Below are positions 9,404 through 11,327 of a stretch of DNA of 11,327 nt, one piece after another. The notes beneath the pieces are model-generated. The model searched no databases. It saw nothing but the letters and a program-made list of their open reading frames with translations, and had not been told where the DNA came from. The DNA comes from Acidobacteriota bacterium (lineage in GTDB: Bacteria > Acidobacteriota > Terriglobia > Terriglobales > Acidobacteriaceae), in contig JAKART010000034.1 of assembly GCA_021819255.1 (NCBI GenBank), forward strand, positions 1 through 11,327, given 5' to 3'. The position numbers were made by a program, and so were the translations under genes. Each line of letters begins with the position of its first letter. Positions within the stretch are counted from its first letter, which is position 1.

Positions 9404-11327
9404 ATGCCCTGGATTCGGATTTGCTTTGGACGCATTGTCGCCGCCGTCTCAATCACTGTCTTCGCCGGCCTGGGACTGGCAGCCTGGGCTCAGAGCCAGC
9501 CCGCGAAGACCCTGCTGTTGCGCGATCCCTCGTTGAGCAAAGACAAGATCGCGTTTCTGTATGCCGATGACATATGGACCGTGGCGCGTTCGGGTGGTGA
9601 GGCGGAGCGCCTGACCTCCATGGGCTCCGTGGCGGCAGGGCCGTACTTCTCTCCCGATGGAAGTCAGATCGCCTATTCGGCCCGGGAAAACGGACAGACG
9701 GACGTCTACATGGTGAGCGCCGAGGGTGGCGTGCCCAGGCGATTGACCTGGGAGCCAACCGGCAGCTACGCCGTGGGCTGGACGCCCGATGGCAAACAGG
9801 TGCTCTTTGCTTCCATGCGCACCAGCTACTCGGACTTCTTCAAGATCTTTGAGGTGCGTACGGATGGAACCGGGATACCCACCGTGCTCCCGCTGCCCAC
9901 CGCTGCGGAGGGAAGCTTTTCTGCGGACGGCAGCACCTTTGCTTATGAGCCGTTCCTGCAATGGGAGGACGCCTGGAAGCACTACCGTGGCGGGCAGACC
10001 AAGAGGGTCTGGCTGGTGAACATGAAGACTCTGGATCTGGTGAAGGTTCCACGCGAGAATTCCAACGACTTCAATCCGGTATGGGAGGGGAAGTCGGTCT
10101 ATTTCCTCTCCGACCGGAACGGCCCGGTGTCACTCTTCCGCTATGACACGCAGACGAAGACCGTTTCCCAGGTGGTGGAAAACCATGGATATGATCTGAA
10201 AACGGTGACGGCCGGACCCGGCGCGCTGGTTTACGAGCAGTTCGGCTCCTTGCATGTGTACGATCTGGCCGGCGGCAAGGAGCATGCCGTGCATGTCACC
10301 ATCCATGGCGATCTTCCGGATCTGATGCCACGTCTGAAAAATATTCCCGCCGATGAAGTGCAGAACATCGGCATCTCGCCCTCCGGCGTGCGCGTGGTGG
10401 CGGAGGCGCACGGGGATATCTTCACGCTGCCGGCGGAAAAGGGAGACACGCGCAACCTGACCGGAACGCCCGGAATCGAAGAGCGGGATCCGGCCTGGTC
10501 TCCGGATGGAAAGTCGATTGCGTATTTCAGCGATGCATCGGGTGAGTATCAGCTCTATATTCGCGATCAGGATGGGCTGCGGGCGCCCAAGGTGATCAAT
10601 CTTGGGCCTCACCCGTCCTTCTACTACCATCCGCAGTGGTCTCCCAACTCGAAGTACATCGCCTATACCGATGTGCATCTGCACCTGTGGTATGTGGATG
10701 TCGCCGCCGGCAAGCCGGTGCTGGTGGATGCGGCGCTGCGGGGCGGGTTTGGCGCCAACATGCAGTTGAGCTGGTCGCCGGATTCACAGTGGATCGCCTA
10801 TACGCGCGATCTGGAGAACCAACTCCATGCGGTGTTCTTCTATTCGCTGGCTACGCACAAGTCCACGCAGATAACGGATGGAATGAGCAATGCGGCGGAC
10901 CCGGTCTTCGATTCCGGCGGCAAGTACCTGTACTTTACGGCCTCCACGAACAGTGGACCCTCGGACGCCGGAATCGATCTGTCCACGCTCGACCGGGCTA
11001 CCAGCAGTAGCCCTTATGTCATCGTGTTGGCCAAGGACGGCGCTTCTCCCGTGCCTCCTGAGAGCGATGAAGAGAATGCCGCCAAGGATGCGGACAAGAC
11101 CGGAGAGGATGCCGGCGCGGCGTCGCAAAACGCCTCGGACGGGAGCGCGGCCAAAACTGCCGCGGCCAACGGCGAGAAGAAAGGCGCCGGCAAAAGGGGT
11201 CAGGTAAAGCCGACCGTGATCGACCTGCCCGGAATCGGGAATCGGATTCTGGCTTTGCCGATTCCGGCTCGCAATTACATTGATTTGCAGGTAGCCAAAG
11301 GTGGTGTCCTGTTTCTGGCCGAGGGCG
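9404..11327 (+). CDS. Tricorn-like secreted protease, N-terminal part (cut by window edge)
   Basis: The first 641 codons of a tricorn-protease-like protein are present, and the gene runs off the right edge. Residues 1-30 are a signal peptide (basic start, hydrophobic run, AAWAQ cleavage region), so it is probably periplasmic. Beta-propeller repeats of the PD40/TolB type follow: GPYFSPDGSQIAYS (about 79), GWTPDGKQVLFAS (about 125), SFSADGSTFAYE (about 170), DPAWSPDGKSIAYFS (about 363), HPQWSPNSKYIAYTD (about 409), LSWSPDSQWIAYT (about 455) and DPVFDSGGKYLYFTA (about 499). A low-complexity, charged Asp/Glu/Lys/Ala linker lies at about 546-603. Family members of about 1,070 residues continue with a second propeller, a PDZ domain and a serine-protease (S41-like) domain. 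None of these is visible here, so catalysis is inferred. ATG 9404 is preferred because GAGGT lies 8 bases upstream. An in-frame ATG at 9383 has no ribosome binding site. Confidence 0.88.
   Translation, partial: MPWIRICFGRIVAAVSITVFAGLGLAAWAQSQPAKTLLLRDPSLSKDKIAFLYADDIWTVARSGGEAERLTSMGSVAAGPYFSPDGSQIAYSARENGQTDVYMVSAEGGVPRRLTWEPTGSYAVGWTPDGKQVLFASMRTSYSDFFKIFEVRTDGTGIPTVLPLPTAAEGSFSADGSTFAYEPFLQWEDAWKHYRGGQTKRVWLVNMKTLDLVKVPRENSNDFNPVWEGKSVYFLSDRNGPVSLFRYDTQTKTVSQVVENHGYDLKTVTAGPGALVYEQFGSLHVYDLAGGKEHAVHVTIHGDLPDLMPRLKNIPADEVQNIGISPSGVRVVAEAHGDIFTLPAEKGDTRNLTGTPGIEERDPAWSPDGKSIAYFSDASGEYQLYIRDQDGLRAPKVINLGPHPSFYYHPQWSPNSKYIAYTDVHLHLWYVDVAAGKPVLVDAALRGGFGANMQLSWSPDSQWIAYTRDLENQLHAVFFYSLATHKSTQITDGMSNAADPVFDSGGKYLYFTASTNSGPSDAGIDLSTLDRATSSSPYVIVLAKDGASPVPPESDEENAAKDADKTGEDAGAASQNASDGSAAKTAAANGEKKGAGKRGQVKPTVIDLPGIGNRILALPIPARNYIDLQVAKGGVLFLAEG

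Overview
The window looks like a piece of a GC-rich Acidobacteriota chromosome, probably class Terriglobia. This is an inference from the gene mix (a secreted family 3 glycoside hydrolase, a tricorn-like secreted protease, and a long-form NADP isocitrate dehydrogenase) and from base composition, not from any marker gene. Most of the content is ordinary chromosomal housekeeping. The accessory part is a small toxin-antitoxin locus and several repeat elements.

Layout. On the minus strand, icd (50-1450) is followed by a probable terminator hairpin at the window edge. A 367-base leader upstream of icd holds two mutually exclusive RNA hairpins. Next comes a secreted GH3 glycosidase (1818-4112, minus). 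A gene-free stretch of about 0.9 kb follows and ends in a 116-base palindromic element (5018-5133) with perfect 17-base inverted ends flanked by TA, resembling a MITE. This element abuts the 3' end of a yceH-type DUF480 gene (5131-5862, minus). The divergent neighbour is mnmG (6013-8193, plus), a tRNA-modification gene that carries an in-frame 12-base tandem repeat array. Convergent to mnmG is a Phd/VapC-type toxin-antitoxin pair (minus, 8422-9079). Divergent from that pair is the 5' part of a tricorn-like protease gene (9404 to the right edge, plus).

The most interesting locus is the toxin-antitoxin pair. The antitoxin carries a perfect 14-base tandem duplication at its 3' end. Removing one copy restores a stop codon that overlaps the vapC GTG start in the standard GTGA arrangement. 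With the duplication, the antitoxin frame runs through vapC and beyond for about 230 extra codons. The toxin has Gln where this PIN family has its second catalytic acid (SIWQVAIK instead of SxWE). A perfect 15-base tandem duplication lies just past the vapC stop. Together these suggest a module caught in decay or domestication, in a neighbourhood prone to short tandem duplications (11, 12, 14 and 15 bases).

The genes do not form one pathway. They act separately in the TCA cycle (icd), glycan breakdown (GH3), tRNA wobble modification (mnmG), toxin-antitoxin function and peptide degradation. Transcription appears mostly monocistronic except for the toxin-antitoxin pair.
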